The translations under genes were made by a program, and so were the position numbers. Source: CAHJXF01 sp038240015 (GTDB lineage Bacteria > Pseudomonadota > Gammaproteobacteria > Burkholderiales > Burkholderiaceae_D). Taken from it: a stretch of 64,000 bases of DNA. Positions 55,172 to 64,000 of this stretch are shown here, piece after piece (within the stretch, counting starts at the first letter, position 1; each line of letters starts with the position of its first letter). The DNA is taken from assembly GCA_038240015.1 (NCBI GenBank), contig JBBSEF010000001.1:1-64000 (forward strand), in the 5' to 3' direction. The notes beneath the pieces were generated by a model. That model saw nothing but the letters and a program-made list of their open reading frames with translations. It searched no databases and was not told the DNA's origin.

Positions 55172-55286
55172 CGGGTCTCCTGATGAATGTCCTGATGCCG
55201 CCGCCCCCATGCTCGGGCGTATCCTGCGTATCCCTTCAGCCTCTTCGAGTTTCGTATTCTCGCGGCTGGAGATCCACGCTTTCATC

Positions 55287-57482
55287 ATGCCCGACTCTTC
55301 TTACTCTGCCCTCGGTGCGCGCGAGACCGAGACCTCGGTGCGTCTCGTGCGCGGCGCATGCCCGCACGATTGTCCCGATACCTGCGCAATGCTTACCCAC
55401 GTGCGCGACGGTGTCGCGATCCGCGTCTCCGGAAATCCCGAGCACGGGCCGACCGCGGGTCACTTGTGCACCAAGGTCTCGCGTTACGTCGAGCGGACTT
55501 ATCACACCGACCGCTTGCTGCATCCGCTGAAGCGCGTCGGCAACAAGGGCGAGGGTCGCTTCGCGCGCATCGGCTGGGACGAGGCGCTGACCACGATCGC
55601 ATCGCGGCTGTCGGCGATTGCGGCGGTCGATCCCGAACGCATCGCACCGTACAGCTACGGAGGCACGATGGGTCTGGTGCAAAGCGAAGCGATGGCGCAG
55701 CGCTTCTTCAACAAGCTCGGCGGAAGCCGCCTGCATCGAAGCATTTGCTCCGAAGCCGGCTCGGTCGGCTATGCGTACACGCTCGGCCCGCGCATGGGCA
55801 CCGACATCGAACGCGTGCAGGACGCCAGGCTCATCGTCTTCTGGGGCGCGAATGCGATCGCGTCGAGCGTTCACTTCTGGAGTCGCGCGCAGGAGGCCAA
55901 GCGACATGGCGCGCGACTGATCGCGATCGATCCCTATCGATCGCTGACTGCCGAGAAGTGCCACACCCACATCGCGCCCTTGCCGGGAACCGACAGCGCG
56001 CTCGCGCTCGGCTTGATGCACGTGCTGATTCGCGATGGATGGGTCGACAACGATTACGTCGCGCGCCATACGCTTGGCTTCGACGGCTTGAAGCAACGCG
56101 CTGCGCTGTTCACACCCGAGCGGGTCGCGACGATCTGCGGGCTCGAGGCGAGCGTCATCGAAGACCTCGCGCGCGCATACGGCGACGTCGCGCGACGCGG
56201 CGAGGGCGCGTTGATCCGTGTCAACTATGGTGTACAGCGCGCGCGCGGCGGCGGCATGGCGGTGCGTAACATCGCATGCCTGCCGTCTCTGGTCGGCGCC
56301 TTCCGTCACGCGGCGGGCGGCATCCTGCTGTCGACCTCGGGCGCATTTCCGATAGACGAAGCGGCTCTGAGGCGCCCCGACCTGCTCGCCGGCCGCAATC
56401 CACGCTTCATCAACATGCCGACCATAGGCAACGATCTGCTGCGCGGCGACGAGCCCGACTTCAAGAAGATCGAGGCGCTGATCGTCTACAACTCCAATCC
56501 GGTTGCCGTCGCGCCGGACTCGCGTCGCGTGGCCGCGGGTTTCGCGCGCGAGGATCTGTTCACCGTCGTGCTCGAGCACTTCCAGACCGACACCGCCGAC
56601 TATGCCGACATCGTGTTGCCGGCCACCACGCAGCTCGAACACTTCGACGTCGTCAAGCCCTACGGGCACTACGACCTGATGGTCAACAACCGCGCGATCG
56701 CGCCGCTCGGCGAAGCGAAACCCAACAGCGAGATCTTTCGCTTGTTCGCAAAAGGCATGGGCTACAACGACTCTTGCTTCGATGACGACGACGAGACCAT
56801 CGCCGCGTCCGCGATGCCGGGCAGCCGCTGGAATTTCGCCGAGGCTCGCGAGCGTGGATGGGAGCGCATCACGGCTCTCGACGCGTCGACGCCGCGCTAT
56901 GCCGACGGCGGCTTCGGCACGCCGTCGGGCAAGGTCGAATTTTTCTCGGCGCGCGCCGCGGCCGACGGACTCGATCCACTCCCCGCGTATATCGCGCCGC
57001 TCGAGGACACGCGCGGTGCGCTCGCATCGCGCTATCCGCTGGCGATGATTTCACCTCCCGCACGCAACTTTCTGAACAGCACCTTCGTGAACGTGGAGAG
57101 CCTGCGCGATACCGAAGGCGAGCCCTGGCTCGACATGCATCCGCACGACGCGCAGGCGCGCGGCATCGAGGACGGGCGCCAGGTGCGCGTCTTCAACGAC
57201 CGCGGCAGCATGTGCCTGCGTGCACGAGTGACCGATCGTGCGCGACGCGGCGTCGCGGTCGCGTTGTCGATCTGGTGGAAGAAGCTCGCCGCAGACGGCA
57301 AGAACGCCAACGAGCTGACCGGCCAGGCGCTGACCGACATGGGACGGGCGGCGACCTTCTACGATTGCCTGGTGGAGGTTGAAGCGGTGGGCGAGGCTGA
57401 GCGCGACGCGGTGCACGGACCCGCGCACGAACCCGCACACGAACCCGCGCACGAGACCTCCAACGCATCGCACGGCGCGTGA
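55287..57482 (+). CDS. Molybdopterin oxidoreductase, formate dehydrogenase/thiosulfate reductase-like
   Basis: The 731-residue protein has an N-terminal 4Fe-4S site of cysteines C25, C29, C33 and C61 (C-x3-C-x3-C-x27-C), the two molybdopterin-guanine dinucleotide domains (ICSEAGSVGYAYTLG, GANAIASS, YNSNPVAVAPD) and the C-terminal MGD-binding barrel (PPARNFLNSTF, VRVFNDRGSM). No electron-transfer or membrane subunit gene is linked. The protein ends in three AHEP-like repeats from a 12-bp tandem repeat. The substrate is unknown; it is a stand-alone BisC/TorA or formate dehydrogenase relative. Confidence 0.85.
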   Translation: MPDSSYSALGARETETSVRLVRGACPHDCPDTCAMLTHVRDGVAIRVSGNPEHGPTAGHLCTKVSRYVERTYHTDRLLHPLKRVGNKGEGRFARIGWDEALTTIASRLSAIAAVDPERIAPYSYGGTMGLVQSEAMAQRFFNKLGGSRLHRSICSEAGSVGYAYTLGPRMGTDIERVQDARLIVFWGANAIASSVHFWSRAQEAKRHGARLIAIDPYRSLTAEKCHTHIAPLPGTDSALALGLMHVLIRDGWVDNDYVARHTLGFDGLKQRAALFTPERVATICGLEASVIEDLARAYGDVARRGEGALIRVNYGVQRARGGGMAVRNIACLPSLVGAFRHAAGGILLSTSGAFPIDEAALRRPDLLAGRNPRFINMPTIGNDLLRGDEPDFKKIEALIVYNSNPVAVAPDSRRVAAGFAREDLFTVVLEHFQTDTADYADIVLPATTQLEHFDVVKPYGHYDLMVNNRAIAPLGEAKPNSEIFRLFAKGMGYNDSCFDDDDETIAASAMPGSRWNFAEARERGWERITALDASTPRYADGGFGTPSGKVEFFSARAAADGLDPLPAYIAPLEDTRGALASRYPLAMISPPARNFLNSTFVNVESLRDTEGEPWLDMHPHDAQARGIEDGRQVRVFNDRGSMCLRARVTDRARRGVAVALSIWWKKLAADGKNANELTGQALTDMGRAATFYDCLVEVEAVGEAERDAVHGPAHEPAHEPAHETSNASHGA
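57420..57455. repeat. Three-copy 12-bp tandem repeat at the 3' end of the Mo enzyme gene
   Basis: CCCGCGCACGAA, CCCGCACACGAA and CCCGCGCACGAG, coding for AHEPAHEPAHET. Confidence 0.75.
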
Positions 57483-58681
57483 AAGCAGCGAAGTCCGCGG
57501 TGACGCGCACGCGCTCTTCGCTGACGTGGACGACGTGGCGCGCCAGCTTGCGTGCATTGGGCACAAAGCGTGGCGCGCTGTTCGCGGTCCTCGCGGCCGC
57601 AGGCGTCGCCGCCGCTCTGGGCGCGTGCAGCTCGGTCGGCTACTACTCGCAGTCGATCGAAGGGCACCTCGACATTCTTCAGGCCGCCAAGCCGATCGAT
57701 GACTGGCTCGCCGATCCCGCGACACCAGAGGTCTTGCGCCATCGGCTCCTGCGCGTGCGTGCGATGCGCCGCTTTGCCGCGCGTGAACTCGGGCTGCCCG
57801 ACAACAAGAGCTATACCACCTACGCCGACTTGAAGCGTCCGTTCGCGGTGTGGAACGTGTTCGCCACGCCCGAGCTGTCGCTGCAATTGCGGCACTGGTG
57901 CTTCCCGGTCGTGGGCTGCGTTTCGTACCGGGGCTATTACGACAAGGCCGATGCCGATCTCTATGCGGGCGCGTTGCGGGAAAACGGCGACGACGTGTAT
58001 GTCGGCGGCGTGCCGGCGTATTCGACGCTGGGGTACACCACCGATCCGGTGCTGTCCACTTTTATCGGTTTTCCCGAAGGCGAAGTTGCGCGGCTGATCT
58101 TCCACGAGCTCGCGCATCAGGTCGTGTATGTGCAAGGCGACTCGACCTTCAACGAATCCTTCGCGGTCGCGGTCGAAGAAGAAGGGGTCAAGCGCTGGTT
58201 CGCGGCAGACGGCAGCGTGGGAGAAACGTCGGCATCGGCCGCGTCGTATCGGCTCTTGATGGACAGAAAGCGCGTCTTCGTCGCGCTGCTCGCACGGCAT
58301 CGCAAGGCACTCGAAACCGTCTATGCCGGCGTGGCGTCGGTGGATGAGAAACGTGCGGCCAAGCGCGCCGAGTTTGCGTCTCTGGTGGACGACTACGACG
58401 CGATGAAGCGCGATTCCTCGAGCCCGCTCCATGGCTTCGCCGGCTACGACCGCTACTTCGCGCAGGCGCTCAACAATGCCAACCTGGCTGCGGTTGCTAC
58501 CTATACCCAACGCGTATCCGCGTTTGCTAAGCTGCTTGCCGACGAACAAAGCGACCTGCCGCGCTTCTATCGAGCCGTGCGAGAACTCGCGCGTCTGCCG
58601 GTCGCCGAGCGCGATGTGCGTCTCGACAGCTTGAGCGGGTCGAGCACGTTGCATGCGAAGAGCACGGCATCAGCGCCCTGA
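57479..58681 (+). CDS. Predicted aminopeptidase (COG4324-like) lipoprotein
   Basis: The 400-residue protein starts at GTG 57479 overlapping the previous stop. It has a basic N-terminus and lipobox LGAC (C50), and a metallopeptidase motif HELAHQ (residues 209-214) with a third ligand glutamate in FNESFA about 19 residues on. The rest matches the bacterial predicted-aminopeptidase family: a globular periplasmic domain with LYAGALR and a helical tail. It is translationally coupled to the molybdopterin enzyme and followed by fadD. Confidence 0.82.
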   Translation: MKAAKSAVTRTRSSLTWTTWRASLRALGTKRGALFAVLAAAGVAAALGACSSVGYYSQSIEGHLDILQAAKPIDDWLADPATPEVLRHRLLRVRAMRRFAARELGLPDNKSYTTYADLKRPFAVWNVFATPELSLQLRHWCFPVVGCVSYRGYYDKADADLYAGALRENGDDVYVGGVPAYSTLGYTTDPVLSTFIGFPEGEVARLIFHELAHQVVYVQGDSTFNESFAVAVEEEGVKRWFAADGSVGETSASAASYRLLMDRKRVFVALLARHRKALETVYAGVASVDEKRAAKRAEFASLVDDYDAMKRDSSSPLHGFAGYDRYFAQALNNANLAAVATYTQRVSAFAKLLADEQSDLPRFYRAVRELARLPVAERDVRLDSLSGSSTLHAKSTASAP

Positions 58682-58717
58682 AGAGGCGTCAAACCAGAAG
58701 ACAGCGAGGGGAGTTCG

Positions 58718-60454
58718 ATGACCGATGTTTCCAATGCGACCGCCGAGGCGGCGCAAGCCGGGGCTGCAACCGCACGCCCGTGGCTGCGACACTATCCCGC
58801 AGGCGTGCCCGCCGATGTCGACTGGCATGCCTATCGCTCGTGCGTCGAACTCTTCGACCAGGCGATCGCAAAGTTCCGCACGCGTGACGCTTTCGTCTGC
58901 ATGGACAAGCGCATCACCTACGACGAGCTCGACAAGGCGGCCACGCAACTGGCCGCATGGCTGCAGGCGCAAGGGCTGGCGCGCGGATCGAGGGTTGCGG
59001 TGATGATGCCCAACGTCCTGCAGTACCCGATCGCCATCCTCGGCATCCTGCGCGCCGGCTGCGTGGTCGTGAACGTCAATCCGCTCTACACGCCGCGCGA
59101 GCTCCAACACCAATTGAAAGACTCGGGCGCCGAAGCGATTATCGTGCTCGAGAATTTCGCATCGACGCTCGAGCAGGTGATCGAGAAGACGCCGATCAGG
59201 CACGTTGTCGTCGCCTGCCTGGGCGACCTGCTTGGATTTCCGAAAGGCACGATCGTCAACTTCGTCGTGCGCAACGTGAAGAAGATGGTGCCGGCCTACG
59301 AAGTACCGCACGCCACGCGCTTCAACACGGCGTTGTCCGAAGGCGCGAAGCACACCTTGAAGCCGGTCGAGATCGGACCGGACGACGTAGCCTTTCTTCA
59401 ATACACCGGCGGCACCACCGGCGTGTCCAAGGGAGCGACTTTGCTCCATCGCAACGTCATCGCCAACGTGCTGCAGTCCGAAGCGTGGATGCAGCCGGCG
59501 CTCGTCAATCAGGACGCCAACGAACAGACCGTGGTCGTGTGTGCGCTGCCGCTGTATCACATCTTCGCGCTCACGGTGTGCTGCATGCTCGGGCTCAAGA
59601 CCGGCGCGCTGGTGCTGTTGATCACCAATCCGCGCGACATCGGCGCCTTCATCGCCGAGTTGAAAAAATATCGGGTCACGATGCTGCCCGCGGTCAACAC
59701 GCTCTACAACGCGCTCTTGCATCACCCCGATTTCGGCGGTGTCGACTGGAGCCATCTGCGAGTGGCCAATGGCGGCGGCATGGCGGTGCAGAAAGCGGTG
59801 GCCGACAAGTGGTTCGAGAAGACCGGATGCCCGATCGTCGAAGGCTACGGACTCTCCGAGACGTCACCGTCCGCGACCTGCAACGCGACCGACGCGACGT
59901 CGTACAGCGGCACGATCGGGCTGCCGCTGCCGTCGACCGAAATCGCGATTCGCGACGACGACGGCAATGCCGTGCCGCTCGGTCAGCCCGGCGAAATCTG
60001 CATCCGCGGACCGCAGGTGATGGCGGGATACTGGAACCGGCCCGACGAGACCGCGAAGGTCATGTATCCGGATGGATACTTCAAGTCGGGCGACATCGGC
60101 GTGATGGACGAAATGGGCCAGACCAAGATCGTCGATCGCAAGAAGGACATGATTCTGGTGTCGGGATTCAATGTCTATCCGAACGAAGTCGAAGGCGTGA
60201 TCGCGTCGCATCCGGGCGTCCTCGAAGTCGCGGCGATCGGCATTCCCGACGAGTACTCGGGCGAGGTGGTGAAGATCTTCGTCGTGAAGAAGGATCAATC
60301 GTTGACCGAGCAGCAGTTGATCGATTTCTCGAAAGAGCAACTGGCCGGCTACAAGCGGCCGAAGTTCGTCGAGTTCCGAAGCGATTTGCCGAAGACCAAT
60401 GTCGGGAAGATCCTCAGACGCGAGTTGCGGTCAGCGGAACCTGCCGTCACATAG
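58718..60454 (+). CDS. fadD: Long-chain fatty acid--CoA ligase
   Basis: The 578-residue enzyme has the AMP-binding motif YTGGTTGVSKGATL (from residue 229), EGYGLSETSP, GEICIRGPQVM and the catalytic lysine region in GKILRREL near the C-terminus. It activates fatty acids with ATP and CoA. GGGGAG stands before the ATG. The size agrees with FadD proteins of proteobacteria. Confidence 0.92.
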   Translation: MTDVSNATAEAAQAGAATARPWLRHYPAGVPADVDWHAYRSCVELFDQAIAKFRTRDAFVCMDKRITYDELDKAATQLAAWLQAQGLARGSRVAVMMPNVLQYPIAILGILRAGCVVVNVNPLYTPRELQHQLKDSGAEAIIVLENFASTLEQVIEKTPIRHVVVACLGDLLGFPKGTIVNFVVRNVKKMVPAYEVPHATRFNTALSEGAKHTLKPVEIGPDDVAFLQYTGGTTGVSKGATLLHRNVIANVLQSEAWMQPALVNQDANEQTVVVCALPLYHIFALTVCCMLGLKTGALVLLITNPRDIGAFIAELKKYRVTMLPAVNTLYNALLHHPDFGGVDWSHLRVANGGGMAVQKAVADKWFEKTGCPIVEGYGLSETSPSATCNATDATSYSGTIGLPLPSTEIAIRDDDGNAVPLGQPGEICIRGPQVMAGYWNRPDETAKVMYPDGYFKSGDIGVMDEMGQTKIVDRKKDMILVSGFNVYPNEVEGVIASHPGVLEVAAIGIPDEYSGEVVKIFVVKKDQSLTEQQLIDFSKEQLAGYKRPKFVEFRSDLPKTNVGKILRRELRSAEPAVT

Positions 60455-60507
60455 GATGACGCGAGGATGACGCCAGGATGACGCCAGGATGACGCCAGGA
60501 CGGCGCC
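60453..60507. repeat. Five-copy 11-bp tandem repeat after fadD
   Basis: AGGATGACGCC units (first AGGATGACGCG, last AGGACGGCGCC) run from 60453 to 60507 between the convergent fadD and rlpA genes. Being 11 bp it is not coding-neutral, and it lies outside genes. Confidence 0.8.
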
Positions 60508-60533
60508 GTGCGAACGCTCGAGCGGCTCGCATA

Positions 60534-61028
60534 TCACGGTTTGGTATTGCCCGTGCCGTTCTTTCCGACCACTTCGGTTTCGACTTTCGTGACGCCGGCC
60601 TTGGTCATGCCGAGTTCTTTCGCAGCCGCACCCGAGAGATCGATCATGCGGTTCTTCGGCACCGGCCCGCGATCGTTGACGATCACCACCACGCTCTTGT
60701 CGTTCCTGGGATTGACCACCTTGACCTTGGTCCCCATCGGAAGGCTGCGATGTGCGGCCGTCATGGCATCGGGATCGTAGCGCTCACCACTGCTGGTCTT
60801 GTTGCCGGCGAGGTGCTTCGAGTAATACGAGGCGAGGCCGCGACGCTGCGCTTTGCCCTCGTCTGCGCCTTCCCTGCCGGCTTTCGGTTTCGATGGCCTG
60901 GGTTCCGCCATAGCGCCCAACGAGTCTGCCGACGTTGGCGAAGCAGCATGCGTCGTCGATGAAATCATAGCCGCGCACGCGACGATCACATATCCTGCGC
61001 GAGCGATGGCAAGGCGGTTCGACTGCAT
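60534..61028 (-). CDS. rlpA: Rare lipoprotein A-like septal ring lytic transglycosylase
   Basis: The 164-residue protein has a signal peptide (cut near THAA, residue 29) with no lipobox, a short basic linker and a double-psi beta-barrel: RRGLASYYSKHLAGNKTSSG, HRSLPMGTKVKV, NDRGPVPKNRMIDLSG. This lacks the C-terminal SPOR domain of longer RlpA. It cuts glycan strands with stripped peptides. AGGAGA before ATG 61028 fixes the start. Confidence 0.86.
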   Translation of the reverse strand: MQSNRLAIARAGYVIVACAAMISSTTHAASPTSADSLGAMAEPRPSKPKAGREGADEGKAQRRGLASYYSKHLAGNKTSSGERYDPDAMTAAHRSLPMGTKVKVVNPRNDKSVVVIVNDRGPVPKNRMIDLSGAAAKELGMTKAGVTKVETEVVGKNGTGNTKP

Positions 61029-61101
61029 GTCACGTCTCCTGGCGGACCGGCACCGATGGTAGCCCAGCGAGGGGCATAACCGAAACAGGGCAGGCGGCGC
61101 T

Positions 61102-61539
61102 ATGGATGCATGGAACATCGATATCGCGAATCGCGTGCTTGCCGAAAATTTCGCGGCGTGGGTACGCGCGCTCGATCTGACGGTCGAGTCCGTCTCGAAC
61201 CAGGGCGCGGTGTTGCGCATGCGCTTTCACGACGACCTGTGTCGCCAGGGCGGCATCTTCAGCGGCCAGGCACTCTCGGCACTCGCCGATACCGCGATGG
61301 TCTTCGCGATCGCATCGGCTTCGGGTGGCTACAGGCCGATGGCAACCGTCGATCTTCACACCACCTTCATGCGCGTGGTCGCGAACGCCGATGTGATTGC
61401 GGAAGCGCAAGTCGAACGGCTCGGTCGCACGATGGCGTTCGCGCGTGTGACGATGCGTGCACGGCCGCTCGATGCCTCGTCGAAAGTGGATCCGAATGCG
61501 ATCGTCGCGTCGGCGGTCGGGACGTTCGCGTTGCCGTAA
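61102..61539 (+). CDS. PaaI-family hotdog thioesterase
   Basis: The 145-residue protein has the hotdog helix region GGIFSGQALSALADTAMVFAI (in part) with the active-site aspartate, then YRPMATVDLHTTFMRVV. PaaI-type enzymes hydrolyse acyl-CoAs, often phenylacetyl-CoA relatives. AGGCGG precedes the ATG. It is divergent from rlpA by about 70 bases. Confidence 0.85.
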   Translation: MDAWNIDIANRVLAENFAAWVRALDLTVESVSNQGAVLRMRFHDDLCRQGGIFSGQALSALADTAMVFAIASASGGYRPMATVDLHTTFMRVVANADVIAEAQVERLGRTMAFARVTMRARPLDASSKVDPNAIVASAVGTFALP

Positions 61540-61558
61540 ACGCACCCGCTTCGCAGGT

Positions 61559-62377
61559 CTACATCTGCCTGAACAAATGCAGATACGCGCGGCTCACGGT
61601 CAGGGTCTCGGGCCGTCCCTTCAACTTCAGATCGGCACTGTCCTTTTGGCCGCGCACCACGCCCGCGATCGCGTGGGTGTTGACGATGGTGGCGCGATGG
61701 ACCTGCCAGAAGCGCGATGGATCGAGTTCGGCAACCAGTTCCTTGATCGGCTTTCTGATCAGCGCCTCTCCATCGCCTGTGATGACGCGCGTGTATTTGT
61801 CGTCGGCGTGAAAGTACTGTACGTCTTCGACCGGAATCAGCCGCACGGTGCTGCCGACGCTCGCCTTGATCCATTGCAGCGTTGCGCGCCGCGCCGGTTC
61901 CAGCTTTGCGAGTTTCTCGGCCAGCAGCGTCAGCGCATCGGACTCGTCCGATGCATACGGTGCGTTGCCGCCGGCCATCCGATCCTTCAGGCGCTCGACG
62001 GTTTCGGCGAGACGCTCGGTGTCGAAGGGCTTGAGCACGTAGTCGATCGCGCCGTGCTCGAAAGCTTCTACCGCGTGCTGATCGAACGCGGTGACGAACA
62101 CCAGATGCGGAGCGCGTCCCCCGGTCTCGCGCGCATGTTCCCTGATCCGCCGCGCGACTTCCAGGCCCGACAGCCCCGGCATGTGGATATCGAGGAAACA
62201 CAGATCGGGCTGTTGCTGCTCGAGATCGCCGTCGACTCCGCGATCGAACACCGCGAGCGCCTCGAGGCCGTTGTTCGCTTCGCTCGTGATGATCAGGTCC
62301 GGCCAGAGCGTCGCGAGACGCGTGCGCAGTTGCGAACGCAACAGCGGCTCGTCGTCGGCGATCATTGCGGTCGGCAT
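61559..62377 (-). CDS. LytTR-domain response regulator
   Basis: The 272-residue protein has a receiver domain (residues 1-125) with the phospho-acceptor D63 in FLDIHMPG and K in YVLKPFD, then a linker and a LytTR DNA-binding domain (about 165-270: VEDVQYFHADDKYTRVI and FWQVHRATIVN). ATG 62377 with GGAGT before it is preferred to a TTG 30 bases upstream. LytTR regulators control virulence, envelope or exopolysaccharide genes. It sits downstream of its partner kinase; the gap from kinase stop to this start is about 26 bases. Confidence 0.9.
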   Translation of the reverse strand: MPTAMIADDEPLLRSQLRTRLATLWPDLIITSEANNGLEALAVFDRGVDGDLEQQQPDLCFLDIHMPGLSGLEVARRIREHARETGGRAPHLVFVTAFDQHAVEAFEHGAIDYVLKPFDTERLAETVERLKDRMAGGNAPYASDESDALTLLAEKLAKLEPARRATLQWIKASVGSTVRLIPVEDVQYFHADDKYTRVITGDGEALIRKPIKELVAELDPSRFWQVHRATIVNTHAIAGVVRGQKDSADLKLKGRPETLTVSRAYLHLFRQM

Positions 62378-62403
62378 TTCTTCGGTACTCCTCGACGAGC
62401 GAT

Positions 62404-63543
62404 TCAAGCAACCGGCAGTTCGATCGACGCACTCACGCCGTGCGGTGCGTTCTCGATCAGGTCGAGACGCGCGGCGCCGCCGTAGAGCGTCGCAAGCCGC
62501 TCGCGGATGTTACCCAGGCCGATGCCGATCCCCATGTGCTCTGAAAGGCCCCCGCCGTCATCGATCACCGAGACGCGTATGCCGATCGGCGTGCTTGCCG
62601 CAGTGATGCGAATATGGCCGCCCTCGGGCAGCGGATCAATCGCGTGCTTGACGGCGTTTTCGACCAGCGAGATCAGCATCATCGGCGGCATCGACTGGGC
62701 GAGCAAGGCGGCGGGCACATCGATTTCGAACCGGAGTCGAGCCCCCATGCGAACCCGCTGGATCTCGAGGTAGGCACGCACCATCTCGATTTCGCGCAGG
62801 AGCGTGCTCGCGTGCTCGCGCATGCGCGGTAGCGCCGCGCGCAGATAGCGGATCAGACTGCCGAGCATCTGCGACGCGGCCGCGGTGTCGTTCGCGGCAT
62901 CGGTTTCGATCAGGTGCTGCACGTTGGCCAGCGTGTTGAACAGAAAGTGCGGCTCGACTTGCGCCTGCAATAGCTGAAGGCGTGCGGTGAGCATCTGCTT
63001 TTCCTCGCGCGCTCGCGCGGCATCGAACTCCGCCTGGATGCGCGCCATATCGGCGCGCGCACGCGCGCTTTGCTCGCGATAGAAATAGACGGTGACCACC
63101 ACGCAGCCGAAGCCGATCCCCATGCCGCTGGTTGCGACGAAGCCGGCCAGGCGCTCGGTGAATATGGTCTCGACGCCGCGGCCCTTGACGATTCCGGTGA
63201 GCACCGTGCCGAACGCCGAGCCCGCGATCACCGCGACGATTTGCGCGGCCTCGCGCGGGATCAGCCCACGCCGCACGATCGCGAGGTTGCCGGCCATCGT
63301 GAACAGGATCATCGTCGTGTAGCCGACACACAGCGTCGAGACCAGCAGATCGAGAAACTCGTTTTCGAAAAACCAGACCATCGATCCGGCGACCAGCACC
63401 GCGATCATCGTCACCCATCCGACTCGCCTGATCGACAGGCCATTGAAGAGTGAAGACGGACGGGCCGGCGTGGCGGGCTGGTCGGGAGTCGGTGCGGACA
63501 CGGTCGGATGGGCAGTCCCGAGCCGGGGAGTGTGGGTAGTCAT
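62404..63543 (-). CDS. LytS-type sensor histidine kinase (His_kinase, PF06580-like)
   Basis: The 379-residue protein has about six membrane spans in residues 40-155, a coiled linker (158-195) and a kinase domain with the phospho-histidine H199 in VEPHFLFNTLANVQHLI, then the ATPase loop VENAVKHAI, DDGGGLSE and GIGIGLGNIRERL. It has no PAS or GAF sensor, so the membrane domain is the likely sensor. Pairs with the LytTR regulator downstream. Confidence 0.9.
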   Translation of the reverse strand: MTTHTPRLGTAHPTVSAPTPDQPATPARPSSLFNGLSIRRVGWVTMIAVLVAGSMVWFFENEFLDLLVSTLCVGYTTMILFTMAGNLAIVRRGLIPREAAQIVAVIAGSAFGTVLTGIVKGRGVETIFTERLAGFVATSGMGIGFGCVVVTVYFYREQSARARADMARIQAEFDAARAREEKQMLTARLQLLQAQVEPHFLFNTLANVQHLIETDAANDTAAASQMLGSLIRYLRAALPRMREHASTLLREIEMVRAYLEIQRVRMGARLRFEIDVPAALLAQSMPPMMLISLVENAVKHAIDPLPEGGHIRITAASTPIGIRVSVIDDGGGLSEHMGIGIGLGNIRERLATLYGGAARLDLIENAPHGVSASIELPVA

Positions 63544-63636
63544 GCGCGAAGCTTAAGGAACTCGCCTGCGCTGCGCCAGCGGACGTGCGATGAAGCGCGG
63601 GATTGGCGGCGTGGATCACGTTTAGAATCGCGGCCC

Positions 63637-64000
63637 ATGACTCACGCCCTTCGCATCCATCAGCTTGCCAAGCGCTTCGCCGGCTCCGATCGCGCGGCGG
63701 TCGACGGCCTCACGATAGCCGTCGCAGCCGGCGAGTTCTATGCGTTGCTCGGTCCCAATGGCGCAGGCAAGACCACGACGCTGCGCATGATCGCGGGCCT
63801 ACTCGCGCCCGACGCGGGAAGCATCGAAATTTTCGGCATCGATCTGCACGACGCGCCGCGCGACGCGAAGCGCGTCGTGGCCTACGTGCCCGATGAGCCG
63901 ATGCTCTACGACAAGCTCACGCCGATCGAATATCTCGAGTTGATCGCCGCGCTGTGGGACGTCGAGCCTGGACAGGCCCGCGCCGAAGCGACGCGTCTTC
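63637..64000 (+). CDS. ABC transporter ATP-binding protein, N-terminal part
   Basis: Only 121 codons lie inside the window; the gene continues past 64000. It begins MTHALRIHQLAKRFAGS and has Walker A LLGPNGAGKTTTLRMIAGLL (residues 47-66) and a Q-loop-like VAYVPDEPMLYDKLTPIEY. This is the type found in export systems (CcmA/NatA-like). The partner cannot be seen. It is divergent from the sensor kinase gene. Confidence 0.88.
   Translation, partial: MTHALRIHQLAKRFAGSDRAAVDGLTIAVAAGEFYALLGPNGAGKTTTLRMIAGLLAPDAGSIEIFGIDLHDAPRDAKRVVAYVPDEPMLYDKLTPIEYLELIAALWDVEPGQARAEATRL

Noticed and set aside
55236..56669. 477-codon minus-strand frame opposite the molybdopterin enzyme
   Set aside because: Typical high-GC antisense shadow; the plus strand carries the Fe-S and MGD motifs.

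Overview
The window is a high-GC, gene-dense chromosomal segment of a Gram-negative proteobacterium, most likely a betaproteobacterium of the Burkholderiales. The evidence is the type IV pilus minor-pilin operon, RlpA, ThiS/ThiG, the Alw26-free GC-rich codon use, the glyoxylate set gcl-hyi-glxR-ttuD and many ATGA-overlapped operons. I cannot name the genus from sequence alone. I see no rRNA, phage, insertion sequence or CRISPR array.

1-18440 is an oxalate/glyoxylate utilisation region. On the minus strand gcl, hyi, glxR and a cut-off ttuD turn glyoxylate into 2-phosphoglycerate, with a divergent LysR regulator. On the plus strand lie an OxlT-type MFS carrier, oxalyl-CoA decarboxylase (oxc), two formyl-CoA transferases (frc) flanking a lone PAS protein, an 88-residue orphan, an FAH-family enzyme, a PanE-like reductase, pyruvate kinase and a second LysR. 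A short Crp/Fnr regulator is divergent from oxc. FNR-type 14-mers lie upstream of both the carrier and oxc. The PanE-like enzyme sits where an oxalyl-CoA reductase would be needed, so the island can be read as one route: oxalate to oxalyl-CoA, then either decarboxylation for energy or reduction to glyoxylate for carbon. A formate dehydrogenase operon is reduced to fdsD plus a broken fdsA tail.

18769-28987 is a type IV pilus tip/minor pilin operon (pilE-fimU-pilV-pilW-pilX-pilY1, a small secreted protein, a TonB-C-like protein) with a convergent O-antigen ligase-type membrane protein. 29110-36663 holds housekeeping and mixed genes: succinate-semialdehyde dehydrogenase, tRNA-Gly(CCC), a cardiolipin-synthase-like lipoprotein, a ferritin-like protein, thiS-thiG-trmB, and a VOC/ArsR/SRPBCC operon with a clear ArsR operator.

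36710-53000 is dominated by two dipeptide/oligopeptide ABC importers. The first (dppBCDF) has no binding protein and is followed by argE. The second is complete (B, A, C, D, F) but has an M20 amidohydrolase, a lipoprotein and a LapA-like protein inserted among its genes. Between them is a second M20 amidohydrolase and a DUF2891 protein.

53000-64000 carries a histone-H1-like/SWIB fusion, a CaiB/BaiF CoA transferase, a molybdopterin oxidoreductase, a lipoprotein aminopeptidase, FadD, RlpA, a PaaI-type thioesterase, a LytS/LytR-type two-component pair and the start of an ABC ATPase. Short 11-12 bp in-frame tandem repeats recur in several genes of this half.
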